Source: Alloprevotella sp.
Lineage (GTDB): Bacteria; Bacteroidota; Bacteroidia; Bacteroidales; Bacteroidaceae
NCBI GenBank assembly: GCA_017478625.1
Contig: JAFVDF010000009.1
Coordinates: 1-64,000 of the forward strand
DNA length: 64,000 nucleotides
Direction of reading: 5' to 3'
The notes under the pieces are model-generated. The model ran no database searches, was not told where the DNA came from, and worked only from the letters and a program-made list of their open reading frames with translations. The position numbers and the translations under genes are program-made. Position 1 is the first letter of the stretch; each line of letters begins with the position of its first letter. Of the stretch, positions 25,260 to 36,100 are shown in pieces.

Positions 25260-25381
25260 AGAATTAATATTTAGAGGCAATTATGAGAACAACCAAAACA
25301 ATTGGCCTTACAATTTAGTTCTATCAAAATTAGCGTTTTTTGATAGGATTACAAATTTACAGCCAATTTCTTTTAATTGCG

Positions 25382-25389
25382 TACCTTTG
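25382..25389 (+). promoter_or_regulatory. -7 box of the receptor promoter
   Basis: TACCTTTG, 35 bases before the receptor start at 25424, matches TAnnTTTG. Confidence 0.55.
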
Positions 25390-25423
25390 TCCACACTTTG
25401 GCAGTATTTTGCACTCTACGCTT

Positions 25424-27427
25424 ATGATTATGCGCTCCTTTTTTCTCTCCGCTCTTTTGTTTTTTTGTCTGGTTGCTTCTGCCCAAACAGACACTATTGC
25501 CCACCTTCAGGAGGGAGATGGTAATAATTTAAACGAAGCCGTTGTTCTTCAAAGCCGTGATTTACGTTCATTTCGCACCTCTCCTATTCCCTTGATACGT
25601 ATTACGCATGACGAACTACAGAGTGCCGGCATCAATAGCCTAAATGATGTGCTAAAATTAGTATCCACAATAGATGTAAGACAACGGGGTGGATTCGGCG
25701 AACAGGCCGATATTTCTATCGAAGGAAGTACTTTTGATCAAATTGCCATATTTGTAAATGGCATCAGTATTCAAAATCCACAAACGGGACACAATACGGC
25801 AGATTTTGCGGTCAATCTGAGCGACATTGATTACATAGAGATTCACAAGAGTATTGCGCCACATATTTCAAGTGTTCAAGGCCTTTTTGGTACTATCAAC
25901 ATTGTTACCAAAACGCACGACTCCCCTCACAACCCCATGCTATCTGTCCAGATGGATGGCGGTTCTTATGGCCTCTTTAGGAACGAGACGCGATCAACGC
26001 GATCGTTTGGCCCATACACATACACATTTAGCCGTAGCATGCAACGGGGCGACGGACCAGTAAGGAACAGTGACTTCAAGACCCACCGACTCTTCTCCAC
26101 GCACCATTTGGATATGCGACACTTTATGCTGGACGCTCAGATATCTGCGCTTTGGAATAAATTTGGGGCTAACACTTTTTACTCGCCCAGTTATCCCAAT
26201 CAATGGGAAGGTACTAAGCGCTTTGCTATTGCACTAAAAGCAGAATCCAAAGGTCGCGTACATATCTGCCCTTTATTTTCGTGGGCACGCAACATTGATC
26301 ACTTCCAATTGGTCCGTGGCACCGATACGGGCGAAAACTTTCATCGCGGAAACATACTGACCGGTGGATTTAGAGCTTGGACAGATTGGCAGATAGGACG
26401 CACCTGTATTTTTACAGAACTTCGTCACGAGAATATTCAAAGTACCAATCTCGGCATTCCCCTGGATGAAGAACATTTTATACCCATTCGCCATTATGAC
26501 AATCTGTTTTATACACACAAAGACCATCGTAATATATTTTCATTGTCCTTAACTCATGAGGTTTCATGGAAAAATTTTGATTTTTCAGCCAGTCTGGCTA
26601 CTGATAAATGCTCTGCAATCTCTATGCCTTTACGCTTCTATCCTGGAGCTTCTTTGACTTGGCGGGTAAATGCTGACTGGCGGTGGTTTGTAGCAGTCAA
26701 TCGAACAATGCGACTGCCCACTTTCACAGACCTGTACTATTATAGTCCCACTAACATAGGCAATCGAGAACTACGCCCTGAAGAAAACACAAATATCCGT
26801 TTGGGAACAGAGTTTGCGCACCCTTGGTGGCGACTGCAGGTTGAGATGTTCTTTCACCGGAGCTTGCATTTGATAGATTGGGTAATGTTCTCTGCAGATG
26901 ACCTTTTCCATGCCACAGATTTCAACCTGGACAATATGGGGGCAATGCTTTCATCTGTTTGGTACTTTAAACCTGTGTTTGGCGAAAGTCAGCCCTTGCG
27001 CCGTTTGAGCCTATCGTATACATACATCCATCAGCACAAGCATAGCAAAATAAACTTTTTCAAGTCCAATTATGCGCAAGAATATCTGCGCCATAAATTG
27101 GTGATGCAGCTTGATCATCGCATTATCAAGAGACTTGAAGCATCTTGGACTTTTCGCATACAACAACGTGAAGGAAGTTTTTTGGAATACATCAACGGAG
27201 TAGCCACAGGGGCAATTCATCCGTATGGCACACACGCACTACTTGATTTACGAGTCAGCTGGAAAGATAAATGGATGGATCTCTACGCTGACTTTCAAAA
27301 TTTAACCTGCACACGATACTTCGACATAGGCAATGTACCGCAAGCCAGATTTACATTTCTTGCAGGAGCCCAGATACGTCTCAATGACTTCCGCTTTATA
27401 AAGCGTATCATAAGCCGAAAACAATAA
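25424..27427 (+). CDS. TonB-dependent receptor, BtuB-like
   Basis: About 667 residues with signal peptide MIMRSFFLSALLFFCLVASAQ, a plug (RITHDELQSAGINSLNDVLK, QADISIEGSTFDQIAIFVNG, IEIHKSIAPHISSVQGLFGT) and a barrel ending LNDFRFIKRIISRKQ. The short size and the plug pattern fit cobalamin or siderophore receptors; a periplasmic binding protein and permease that could complete such a pathway lie at 54705-56832, but there is no direct link. The start is placed at the ATG pair 25424/25430 because the upstream part is not a signal peptide. Confidence 0.86.
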   Translation: MIMRSFFLSALLFFCLVASAQTDTIAHLQEGDGNNLNEAVVLQSRDLRSFRTSPIPLIRITHDELQSAGINSLNDVLKLVSTIDVRQRGGFGEQADISIEGSTFDQIAIFVNGISIQNPQTGHNTADFAVNLSDIDYIEIHKSIAPHISSVQGLFGTINIVTKTHDSPHNPMLSVQMDGGSYGLFRNETRSTRSFGPYTYTFSRSMQRGDGPVRNSDFKTHRLFSTHHLDMRHFMLDAQISALWNKFGANTFYSPSYPNQWEGTKRFAIALKAESKGRVHICPLFSWARNIDHFQLVRGTDTGENFHRGNILTGGFRAWTDWQIGRTCIFTELRHENIQSTNLGIPLDEEHFIPIRHYDNLFYTHKDHRNIFSLSLTHEVSWKNFDFSASLATDKCSAISMPLRFYPGASLTWRVNADWRWFVAVNRTMRLPTFTDLYYYSPTNIGNRELRPEENTNIRLGTEFAHPWWRLQVEMFFHRSLHLIDWVMFSADDLFHATDFNLDNMGAMLSSVWYFKPVFGESQPLRRLSLSYTYIHQHKHSKINFFKSNYAQEYLRHKLVMQLDHRIIKRLEASWTFRIQQREGSFLEYINGVATGAIHPYGTHALLDLRVSWKDKWMDLYADFQNLTCTRYFDIGNVPQARFTFLAGAQIRLNDFRFIKRIISRKQ

Positions 27428-27440
27428 TATACAGCAAAAT

Positions 27441-27484
27441 AAAAAGACCAGAATTTTCCGTTTGTGGAAAATCTTGGTCTTTTA
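27441..27484. terminator. Terminator between the receptor and tRNA-Pro
   Basis: AAAAAGACCA...TTTTCC-loop-GGAAAA..TTGGTCTTTT hairpin serving the receptor transcript on the plus strand and the tRNA on the minus strand. Confidence 0.8.
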
Positions 27485-27492
27485 GCAATTTG

Positions 27493-27567
27493 TCGGGGTG
27501 ACTGGATTCGAACCAGCGACCCCACGCCCCCCAGACGCGTACTCTAACCGGACTGAGCTACACCCCG
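27493..27567 (-). tRNA. tRNA-Pro (anticodon GGG)
   Basis: On the minus strand the acceptor CGGGGTG pairs with CACCCCG, the D arm is GCTC-AGTCCGGTTA-GAGT, the anticodon arm CGCGT-CTGGGGG-GCGTG shows GGG, and the T arm is GCTGG-TTCGAAT-CCAGT. CCA is not encoded. It is transcribed from a canonical promoter just upstream. Confidence 0.95.
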
Positions 27568-27583
27568 AATTGCTTTTGCGGTG

Positions 27584-27614
27584 CAAAAGTACAACATCTT
27601 TATTTAGTAGCAAA
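27584..27614 (-). promoter_or_regulatory. Promoter of tRNA-Pro
   Basis: TTTG (27611-27614), exactly 19 bases, TACTTTTG (27584-27591) on the minus strand, the textbook Bacteroidota promoter, 16 bases before the tRNA. Confidence 0.85.
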
Positions 27615-27707
27615 TTTTTCCTATACTTTTTTCCACGCTCACAAAGAAATCCGTATATTCGCTTTTACCATATAAATAAGGAATAAAACCAAACATTACA
27701 AGCGAAT

Positions 27708-28595
27708 ATGATACTAATTGAAAACGATTGCTTACAAGCCTGTTTTACTACAGAAGGTGCCGAATTACTCTCTCTAAAATCTCGCACAGACAAGCGCGAG
27801 TTCTTATGGCAGGGAGACCCTGAATATTGGCACGGACACTCACCCATTCTTTTTCCTATCACAGGCGGATTGTGGAATGGAGAATGTCGAATTGAAGGGA
27901 AAATTTTCCGCATACCTAAGCACGGCTTCGTACAGCGTCGCGTTTGGGATGTAATTGATCTACAAACAAGCGAGGTAACCTTTGCTTGTACCACGACAGA
28001 GGAAGAGAAAGATGTGTTTCCCTACGAATATAATCTACAGATCCGTTTTGCCTTAGAGAAGAACAGAGTAACAGCTCAATTCAAGGTGGAAAATCTTGGA
28101 GAAAACACTATGTTTTTCCAAATCGGAGGTCATCCCGCCATTGCTCTTCCCGACTTTCGGAAAGGGAGCCCAGCCGATGGATTTATCCAGCTAGAAGGCA
28201 AACCTACACAACTGTTGCGGGCAGGTGAACAGGGTTGCATTGAAATGACAGAAACGGCTCCTGCGCGTTACCCCATACCCTTCAACGAAGAAGGACTGGT
28301 GCCTATATGTGAATCTACGTTTGCCAATGAGGCTCTCATATTCGACGAACAACTTTCAGCCGCAGTTGTATTGGACCTCCAGCACCAACCACTTGCTCGC
28401 GTAACAAGTTCTGCACCTGTCTGGCTTTTTTGGTCACCCCAAGGGAAACAATCGCCCTTTGTCTGCCTTGAACCGTGGTATGGACTACCCGATTTCCAAG
28501 GTTTCTCTGGTGACATCAGCCAACGGCCTTATATCAACAGCCTACAATCGCATAGCACCTGGTCTGGTAACTATGACATAGAAGTCTTTATCTAA
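27708..28595 (+). CDS. Aldose 1-epimerase family protein (LacX-like)
   Basis: A 295-residue galactose-mutarotase-like beta-sandwich protein. Visible features are the LWQGDPEYWHGHSPILFPIT segment, HGFVQRRVWDV with the active-site-type histidine, and GGHPAIALP. This branch (YeaD/LacX-like) interconverts sugar anomers, but the substrate is unknown. It is cytoplasmic and a single-gene unit convergent with mnmA. Confidence 0.87.
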   Translation: MILIENDCLQACFTTEGAELLSLKSRTDKREFLWQGDPEYWHGHSPILFPITGGLWNGECRIEGKIFRIPKHGFVQRRVWDVIDLQTSEVTFACTTTEEEKDVFPYEYNLQIRFALEKNRVTAQFKVENLGENTMFFQIGGHPAIALPDFRKGSPADGFIQLEGKPTQLLRAGEQGCIEMTETAPARYPIPFNEEGLVPICESTFANEALIFDEQLSAAVVLDLQHQPLARVTSSAPVWLFWSPQGKQSPFVCLEPWYGLPDFQGFSGDISQRPYINSLQSHSTWSGNYDIEVFI

Positions 28596-28626
28596 AAAAT
28601 CCACTCACGCAATAAGGCAAAACTTC

Positions 28627-29697
28627 TTATTTGGGCAGACGTATCTCGCCACTACCATAGCATCGGCGATTATCCTTATCGTAGAGTACAGCAAACTGCC
28701 CTGGTGCCAAACCTTGAATATCTTCGGCGGACGTTACATAGTAGCGTTCGCCACTTTTCTTTAGTAATCCGCTGGTAAATTCTGGTGCGTGACGTACCTT
28801 AAACTTAATATTATACTCTCCATCCGAGATAAAAGGATTTTCCGTAAGGAAATGTGGCTCTTTGACAAGGAATTCACGACCATATACAGCTTGCGTCTGA
28901 AAACCTCTGCTCACATAAATAATATTGCGCCTAATATCCTTGCCTACAACATACCAGGGACCACCACCGAAACCCAATCCCTTGCGCTGGCCTATAGTAA
29001 AAAACCAGTAGCCCTTATGTTTTCCAATGATATTACCAGTCTCTTTTTCTACAACCAAGCCTTCTTTCTCACCAAGGTATTTCCGGGCAAGTTCAGAAAA
29101 GCGGATTTTACCCAAGAAGCATATTCCCTGGCTATCATGTCTCCGAGCTGGTGCTAAATGCTCGCGCTCTGCAATCTGACGCACCTCCTCTTTCGTCAGA
29201 TAGCCTATAGGAAACATTAGTTTTGAAACGGACAAGCCATCTATTTGAGCCAGAAAATCGGTCTGATCCTTGACGGGATCAGGACTTGTCGTCAGCCATA
29301 CACGGCCTTCTGCATCTTTCTCCGTCTGAGCATAATGTCCTGTGGCTATATAGTCATAGAGATGGCCCTTCCGTTGCTCAAAAACACCAAACTTAATATA
29401 CTTATTGCACATCACATCACTGTTTGGTGTCAGGCCTGCCCTCAATTTTTCTACTATATACCCTACCACTTCATCCCAATACTCGCGCTGAAGGTCAACA
29501 AGTTCAAGCTTGCAACCATATTTACGAGCCACGCTCAGAGCCATTTCCCAATCTTCCTCAGCCTTACAGTCCCATTCACCTTCTGGACCACTCCCTATTT
29601 TAATATAATAGAGGTCTGGCGTATATCCTTGCTCCTTGAGCAGATATACAGCCACAGCGCTATCAACTCCGCCACTGATAAGTCCTGCAATACTCAT
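28627..29697 (-). CDS. mnmA: tRNA-specific 2-thiouridylase MnmA
   Basis: A 356-residue enzyme that puts the 2-thio group on wobble uridine 34 of tRNA-Lys, -Glu and -Gln. The PP-loop is GLISGGVDSAVAVYLL near residue 5. The two catalytic cysteines are in DVMCNKYIKFG and SQGICFLG. The central FTIGQRKGLGFGGGPWYVVG and the C-terminal domain are intact. The sulfur comes from a cysteine desulfurase; sufS lies directly upstream on the same strand, 48 bases away, a fitting neighbour. Confidence 0.94.
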   Translation of the reverse strand: MSIAGLISGGVDSAVAVYLLKEQGYTPDLYYIKIGSGPEGEWDCKAEEDWEMALSVARKYGCKLELVDLQREYWDEVVGYIVEKLRAGLTPNSDVMCNKYIKFGVFEQRKGHLYDYIATGHYAQTEKDAEGRVWLTTSPDPVKDQTDFLAQIDGLSVSKLMFPIGYLTKEEVRQIAEREHLAPARRHDSQGICFLGKIRFSELARKYLGEKEGLVVEKETGNIIGKHKGYWFFTIGQRKGLGFGGGPWYVVGKDIRRNIIYVSRGFQTQAVYGREFLVKEPHFLTENPFISDGEYNIKFKVRHAPEFTSGLLKKSGERYYVTSAEDIQGLAPGQFAVLYDKDNRRCYGSGEIRLPK

Positions 29698-29745
29698 TTT
29701 TCTGTGTGGTAAACTTGTGAAATTATAAATAAAGATGGCACGGTG

Positions 29746-30966
29746 TCAAAACATCTTTCGTATCCGTCGCAACCCATTTGCAAGCGCATCAATCTCAGAT
29801 TTCGTGTTATATAAGGCAAAGGAAGCGCGCACCATACCCTCAACGCTGAAGCGGTTCATAAGGGGCTCTGCACAATGATGGCCTGTACGTACTGCTATGC
29901 CTAAACGATCAAGCAACGTACCTATGTCAAGGTGGTGTATTTTCCCGATGTTGAACGACACCACAGCTCCACGTTCTGGGGCAGAACCATAAATATGCAA
30001 ATCGTCTATTTCCTTAAGTTGCTCCATAGCGTAAGTCATTAGTTCTGCCTCATGTGCCTGAATATTCTCATACCCAATCTTTTTAAGGTATGCCAAGGCT
30101 GAAGAGAACGCGACTGTACCCACATAGTCGGGCGTTCCTGCTTCAAATTTGTACGGCAATTTATCATATGTAGTCCGTTTGAACGACACGTGCGCTATCA
30201 TTTCTCCACCGCCTTGATATGGAGGCATCTTTTCAAGTAATTCCTCGCGCCCGAAAAGTACACCCACTCCTGTAGGCCCATAAACTTTGTGAGCACTGAA
30301 AGCCAAGAAATCTGCACCTAGTTCTTGCACATCAATGGGCATATGGGGCAAACTCTGTGCCGCATCCACCACGAATACTGCTCCTGCTTCATGAGCAAGT
30401 GCAACCATATCGCGTATCGGATTTACAGTACCGAGTACATTGCTCATATGAGCCACGCTTACGATACGCGTACGATCCGACAGTAAAGCCTTATAGGCCT
30501 GCAAGTCAAGAGTACCATCATCCTGTACTGGAATTACCTTTAAGACAACGCCCTTCTTCTCTTGCAAGAATTGCCATGGCACGATGTTGGAATGATGCTC
30601 CATCTCGCTGACAATTACCTCATCGCCTTCTTTCAGAAAGGCTTCTCCATACGCTGAAGCCACTAAATTCAAACTATCCGTGCAACCGCGTGTAAATACA
30701 ATTTCACGCTCAGAGGATGCACCTATGAAGTCAGCCACTTCCTTGCGCGCTTTTTCATGGGCCTCGGTGGCAAGTTGTGACAGGTAGTGCACACCGCGAT
30801 GTACATTGGCATTATTTTCCAAATAACTCTTTGTAAGAGTTTCAACCACGCACCTCGGCTTCTGCGTTGTAGCAGCATTGTCCAGATAGATAAGCGGATG
30901 CCTATACACTTCTGTCTGAAGTATTGGGAAGTCTGAACGGATGACTGATAATATGCTGTTATCCAC
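29746..30966 (-). CDS. sufS: Cysteine desulfurase SufS
   Basis: A 406-residue PLP-dependent desulfurase (class II/SufS). PLP lysine in FLAFSAHKVYGPTGVGVLFG, the cofactor histidine in SEMEHHSNIVPWQ, and the catalytic cysteine in VRTGHHCAEPLM are present. It releases sulfur from cysteine for Fe-S cluster building and tRNA thiolation. GTG 30966 is the best start; no ATG lies close by. It follows sufD in a sufC-sufD-sufS operon. Confidence 0.95.
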   Translation of the reverse strand: MDNSILSVIRSDFPILQTEVYRHPLIYLDNAATTQKPRCVVETLTKSYLENNANVHRGVHYLSQLATEAHEKARKEVADFIGASSEREIVFTRGCTDSLNLVASAYGEAFLKEGDEVIVSEMEHHSNIVPWQFLQEKKGVVLKVIPVQDDGTLDLQAYKALLSDRTRIVSVAHMSNVLGTVNPIRDMVALAHEAGAVFVVDAAQSLPHMPIDVQELGADFLAFSAHKVYGPTGVGVLFGREELLEKMPPYQGGGEMIAHVSFKRTTYDKLPYKFEAGTPDYVGTVAFSSALAYLKKIGYENIQAHEAELMTYAMEQLKEIDDLHIYGSAPERGAVVSFNIGKIHHLDIGTLLDRLGIAVRTGHHCAEPLMNRFSVEGMVRASFALYNTKSEIDALANGLRRIRKMF

Positions 30967-31016
30967 GTTTAGGATATTGTTAAATCGTTAATTATAAATA
31001 ATTTTTTTTAGATAGC

Positions 31017-32372
31017 TTAATAGCAAGCATCAACGGCCTTGCAACCTTGACATTTTTCACGTTTTCCACGCAGTCGCAAATCGGTCAGAATGGACAATCG
31101 TTGCCTCAATGCCTCTATGGGAATATGTTCCAACACCTCCCCGACAAAGGCATGTTGTAACATTAGGCGAGCCTCTGCGAGCGGTATGCCTCGCTGTTGC
31201 ATATAGAATAATGCGGCTTCATCCAGTTTGCCGACAGTCGAACCGTGACTACATTGCACATCATCGGCGTATATTTCGAGCATCGGCTGAGAATAGGCTC
31301 TGGCATCATTGCCCGCGCAAAGGTTGGCATTTGTCTGTTCCGATTCATTTTTTACTGTGCCTTGCGCCACATAGACCTTTCCTGCAAACGCACCCACAGA
31401 CTGATCATCAAGCACATACTTATAAAGCATCGTGCTTCGGCAATTGGATACCTCGTGGCGAACCAACAGATTGTTATCAACACGTTGTTTTCCACTGGCA
31501 AGTGCTACACCATAGGTAGCAAGGCTGGCATTCTCACCCACAAAACATCCGCGTAGCGTATTGCGAGTATAACCGTTCTGTAAAGTGAGGTCAAACCATT
31601 CTACACTACTATCCTTATCCTGTTGCAAATAGACTTGATGAAAACGCGTATGCTGAACACCCGTTTCCTCTAACAGGAACATCTGTAACTCACTTTCCCG
31701 ACCTACCACGATTTCTCCTACCTGTGTGGTCAGTGTGTCCACGGTTGCAGCTGTTTCATCACAATGCAAAAGGGTCAAAGAAGCGCCGTCTTCCAATATA
31801 ACGAGCAGACGCTGATGGCACATAAGTGGCTGATTAGAGTGTGTTGTGGAAATGACTTGTAAAGGCCTGTCTATCTTACAACCGCTCGGAACAAAAATCA
31901 ACAAACCCTCTTGCACGAACAGCGTATTCAAACTGGTCAGCGGATCGGAGTGTTTTTCGGCAAACTTGCCATAATAATTTTCAAGAATCTGAGGAACTTG
32001 TATGGCTGCCTCTGAGAAAGAACCGACAAAAACACCTTTGGGCAGACGGGCCAAATCCTCCGAACTGATATAAGGGACATCGTTCTCCATTTGCACCACC
32101 ACGCTATCCATTTGCGCGATACTACAAGAAGGTTTCTTATACTTAGATGCAGACGAAAACGACAACCGACGCAAGTTAAGCCCATAATCAGGTGCGAGCA
32201 AGGTCTTATAGTCTGTGTATTTATAGTCCTCTAGCTTGGCTGTAGAGTCCACAAAGGCGCAGAACTGTCTTTCCGCCTCAGGACGAGCCATATTGAGTAC
32301 GTCCACAGCACGCTCGCAAACTAGTTCACTAGCGTCGTGGTAAAGATTTATATATTGCTGTAAGGCTGACAT
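31017..32372 (-). CDS. sufD: Fe-S cluster assembly protein SufD
   Basis: A 451-residue scaffold component of the SufBCD complex, with the beta-helix core (FVPSGCKIDRPLQVISTTH, ... NTLRGCFVGENASLATYGVA) and C-terminal CSHGSTVGKLDEAALFYMQQRG. It contains FVGEVLEHIPIEALRQRL as family members do. The start is ATG 32372, not the TTG three codons upstream. It normally pairs with SufB and SufC, but no sufB is found in the window. Confidence 0.94.
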   Translation of the reverse strand: MSALQQYINLYHDASELVCERAVDVLNMARPEAERQFCAFVDSTAKLEDYKYTDYKTLLAPDYGLNLRRLSFSSASKYKKPSCSIAQMDSVVVQMENDVPYISSEDLARLPKGVFVGSFSEAAIQVPQILENYYGKFAEKHSDPLTSLNTLFVQEGLLIFVPSGCKIDRPLQVISTTHSNQPLMCHQRLLVILEDGASLTLLHCDETAATVDTLTTQVGEIVVGRESELQMFLLEETGVQHTRFHQVYLQQDKDSSVEWFDLTLQNGYTRNTLRGCFVGENASLATYGVALASGKQRVDNNLLVRHEVSNCRSTMLYKYVLDDQSVGAFAGKVYVAQGTVKNESEQTNANLCAGNDARAYSQPMLEIYADDVQCSHGSTVGKLDEAALFYMQQRGIPLAEARLMLQHAFVGEVLEHIPIEALRQRLSILTDLRLRGKREKCQGCKAVDACY

Positions 32373-32390
32373 AAGAGGCAATCAATGGGC

Positions 32391-33149
32391 TTAATTATCC
32401 GATGAAACCGCAGATTTTATCCAATCAAAGCCTCGTGCTTCGATTTCGTAGCCCAGATCTATTGTCCCGCTCTGCACTACCCGTCCGTCCACCAATACAT
32501 GGACGCGGTCTGGGCGCAAATAGTCCAGCATACGCTGATAGTGGGTTATTACCAACGCGCTGGTAGATTCTGTGCGCAACGTATTGAAACCCTCTGCCAC
32601 AATACGAAGGGCATCGACATCAAGCCCACTGTCCGTCTCGTCTAGAATACTGAACAATGGTTCCAGCACAGCCATCTGAAAAATTTCATTACGTTTGCGT
32701 TCGCCTCCACTAAAGCCTTCGTTGACACCACGATTCATAAAATGGGCGTCAAGTCCGACCAGTTTACGCTTTTCTCGAAGCAATTTGAGGAAATCACTTG
32801 CCGACAAGGCGGGTAGTTTATGGTACTCTCGTTTTGCATTAATGGCAGCCCTTAAAAAGTTGGTCATAGAAACGCCCGGAATCTCTGTAGGTGCCTGAAA
32901 GGACATGAAGATTCCCTCGTGCGCCCTGTCGGCAGCCGAAAGACTAAGCAAATTAATGCCGTTGAATATCACGCTACCTTGCGTGACCGTGTATTTGGGA
33001 TGACCGACAAGGACATTGCTCAACGTGCTCTTTCCCGAGCCGTTCGGACCCATCAGGACATGTACCTCTCCATTTGGAATAGTCAAGTCTATACCCTTAA
33101 GGATTTCTTTTCCCTCAACTTCGGCATGTAGGTCTTTTATTTCTAACAT
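32391..33149 (-). CDS. sufC: Fe-S cluster assembly ATPase SufC
   Basis: A 252-residue ABC-type ATPase. Walker A is MGPNGSGKSTLSNVLVG, the signature is NEGFSGGERKRNEIFQMAVL, and Walker B is SILDETDSGLD. It powers cluster assembly on SufBD in the cytoplasm. It is first of the sufCDS operon and lies 34 bases downstream of porW, an unusual neighbour because sufB is normally there. Confidence 0.95.
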   Translation of the reverse strand: MLEIKDLHAEVEGKEILKGIDLTIPNGEVHVLMGPNGSGKSTLSNVLVGHPKYTVTQGSVIFNGINLLSLSAADRAHEGIFMSFQAPTEIPGVSMTNFLRAAINAKREYHKLPALSASDFLKLLREKRKLVGLDAHFMNRGVNEGFSGGERKRNEIFQMAVLEPLFSILDETDSGLDVDALRIVAEGFNTLRTESTSALVITHYQRMLDYLRPDRVHVLVDGRVVQSGTIDLGYEIEARGFDWIKSAVSSDN

Positions 33150-33183
33150 TTTTATATGAATTCGGTTTTACAGATAGGTTCTA

Positions 33184-36100
33184 TCATTCTGGATACCACT
33201 CTCCGTCGTCATCATCCTCATCATCTTCCTCTATGGGAATATTGTCTTCTGGCGTTTCGGTAGCGGGTTTGGTTGTAGGTGTATCTTCAGCAGGTTTTTG
33301 TGGTTCCTCCTCTGGCGTTTGAGGGACAGATGGACCATCCTCTTCTCCGGAAGCAGGCAAAAGAGGATTCTTCTGTTCAGGCTCATCGGGAATGTCTTCC
33401 ACAGGAGAGTTCGTCTTTACCACCGGTTCATCCATTGGATAAGTCTCGTCGTCTTCTTCCGATATGGGCAGAATATCCGATTCTGTTTGAGGCTCAACCT
33501 CTGCAACACGAAGCAGACTGTCGGCCAAGGCTTGGAGGATACTGTCAGACGATGTATCTTTCACTTTGCGCGGATAGATGGGCTGGAGTTCCTGCTCGTA
33601 GTTTTGGTTGGCCTGTGTAATATTATCATCAAGTGATCTTATGACTCGTGGTACAATGGGGGTAAATGCCTTATCATAGAAGGCTTGGTAATCCGCAAAA
33701 CTGAAGCGCGAGCCCAAAAGTGATAAGTTTTGTTCACTGACCAAAAAGGTTTTAGTGTGAGCCAACTGCCTCGACAGCGCAGAATCGGCATATATACGCT
33801 GAGCATAAGCATGTGCTTCGTCATAACTGCGGAAACCGTGAATACGGAACTGCACCAGTTGTGGGGCCCGACTTACCTGTACGGCTGTTTCTTCTTGCTT
33901 TTTATCTGCCTGTACACTATCTTTATCCACTTTCTTATCCGGCAAACTTGTTCCTACGACTTTTTCTATTTCAAAATGGCGCACAAAGAATCCCGTAAAG
34001 TTGAAATGTGCAAAGTCATAAAGAAGCAGATTGTCATCCAGGTCGCCTTGAGGATAAGCCGCCAGAAATACGAAAGGTACATTACGCTCATCAAGCAGAC
34101 GAGGTTCGTCTTTCAGCCCTGCCATATCGGCCACACTGGCTTCTGAGCGCCGGGTCCACATAGAACCTATGTCATAAGTCCCTGTACCCACTTGACGACC
34201 ATCTTTCAGTCCGTTTACAATCATTCCAGCCAGCGGACTAACGTCGCTCTTGGGATATTTTTTCACTAATTCGGTCAGTTCGTCAATTATCTCTTGGTTT
34301 GAGACTACACCTATACGACTCAGTGAATTCAAAAAGATAAATTTTGGCCTATTAAGACCTTGTGGAAATTTCTCTGTAGAAAGTGCAAAGTTACGAGCCA
34401 CTTCCTGGTTGTTTCTTGCACGATAAGCCTCATAAGTAGCTGTATAGAGTGAGTCCTCTATATGTTTACCGTAACGCCCGAGCCACAAGAAATCGGGATC
34501 ATTAATGCGGAGCGTCAACAGATTTTCAGGATAACGCTGAGCCATTGTTTTTTTGTACGACTCGGCCACGCTCTCTCGCCCTTGGCGCATATTGAGCAAA
34601 TATAACTGGTAGAGCGCATCGGGTATCTTTTCATAATCGGGATAGTCTGTAAGCAAACGGTCAAACGTTCGCTGTGCTAACGGAAAGTCCTCTAATTGAT
34701 CTTTTTCTATGCAACCTGCTTCATAAAGGGCTTCCTGTATAGTCTGATGAGCCAAGGCCTTATCCTCTACGCTAAACGGTATTTGAGCCAGATAATAGGC
34801 TCGGTCATGAGGATCATCCTCAGGTCTGAACTTCCCATCGCCTATAGAATCGTTTTCCAAGGCACGGAGTGAATCACTCAAAGCCATAATCGAGTCCTCG
34901 CGCTCGTAGTCTATACCTGCCACATCGTCAAGTTGAACCACAGTCTTATTGGATCGGCGCCAATCATCCTCGTTTTTTCTTGTTCCCCAGCGTTGGCGAA
35001 ATTCTTGTTTCCCTTGCTGTACGAGTTGCGTATTATAAAAATACCACGTGGCGGTCTGCGCACCTGTTGCACGGAAGGTATTTACAGGTCGTGATATGCT
35101 GACACCGCCTATATCCCCCATATCACCCGCTTCGGCCAATCTGCGAGCCCGTTCCTCCTCTTTTTCGCGTTTTACAAGAGCGGCAATTGTGCGGTCTATC
35201 GCTGCGTTCCGGTCTGTCTCAGACATTTCAGAAAGTGCCAGAAGTGAGTCTTGCAACACTATTGCACTGGTGTAGGGCACGAGCTTGTCCAACACTTGAC
35301 TGCGCCGGCTTATTTCTTCATAGCCTGCTTGTTTCCTGTCAATCATTGACAGCGCCTCCGTATAGCAGGTTTGCGCCAAGTCATACTTACCCTTTGTCCA
35401 GTAGATTTCTCCCAGACGTAAGAGGAGCACACCTTTCTCTATGCTCGTAGTATTATCCTTTTCGCGTCCTTTCTCATAGGCGGCCACTGCCTGAGCCGTG
35501 TCTGCCCCGTGCATATAAAGATTGCCCATAGCGAAATAAATCTGCGCTAAATAAGACGCATTCTTGTCGCTACGGGCCATACGGCGCAATTTGCTTATCT
35601 CCTTCTTTTTTAGTCCGGGCTGGGTTACCACTTGCGTTTGCAGTATCTGTGCATTCAGAGCCATACGGTATGGCGGATTCAGATGGCGTACACGGCTGAG
35701 ACTCTTATAGGCATCCTGATTCTGACCCAGTTGTTGTTGCACCTGAGCCAGCAAGTAATAGAGACGTGCTTTCTGCGTTTTGTTTCCTGCCTTCTTTACA
35801 GCCTTTTGCAGATGATGCAGTGCGTCATTGTAATTGCCCTGGCGAAGCAGGAGGTCGGCTTGTGAAGCAGCCAGTTCGGCGCGAAGGCGCGAAGGCAAAG
35901 TGTCACGTAGCGTCTTATCGATCACATCTTCTGCATCATAGTACCAATCCTCGCTTGAGTAGCAACGGGCTAGCCATATACGTGCTTCCTGTACTACCTC
36001 AGGCTCCGTAGCGTATAAGCGCGTGATGTAGGAGAATGTTGAGGCTGCATTGAGAAAATCGCCCTCCATAAATTGAGCTTTTCCCATTAAAAGCCAGCAG

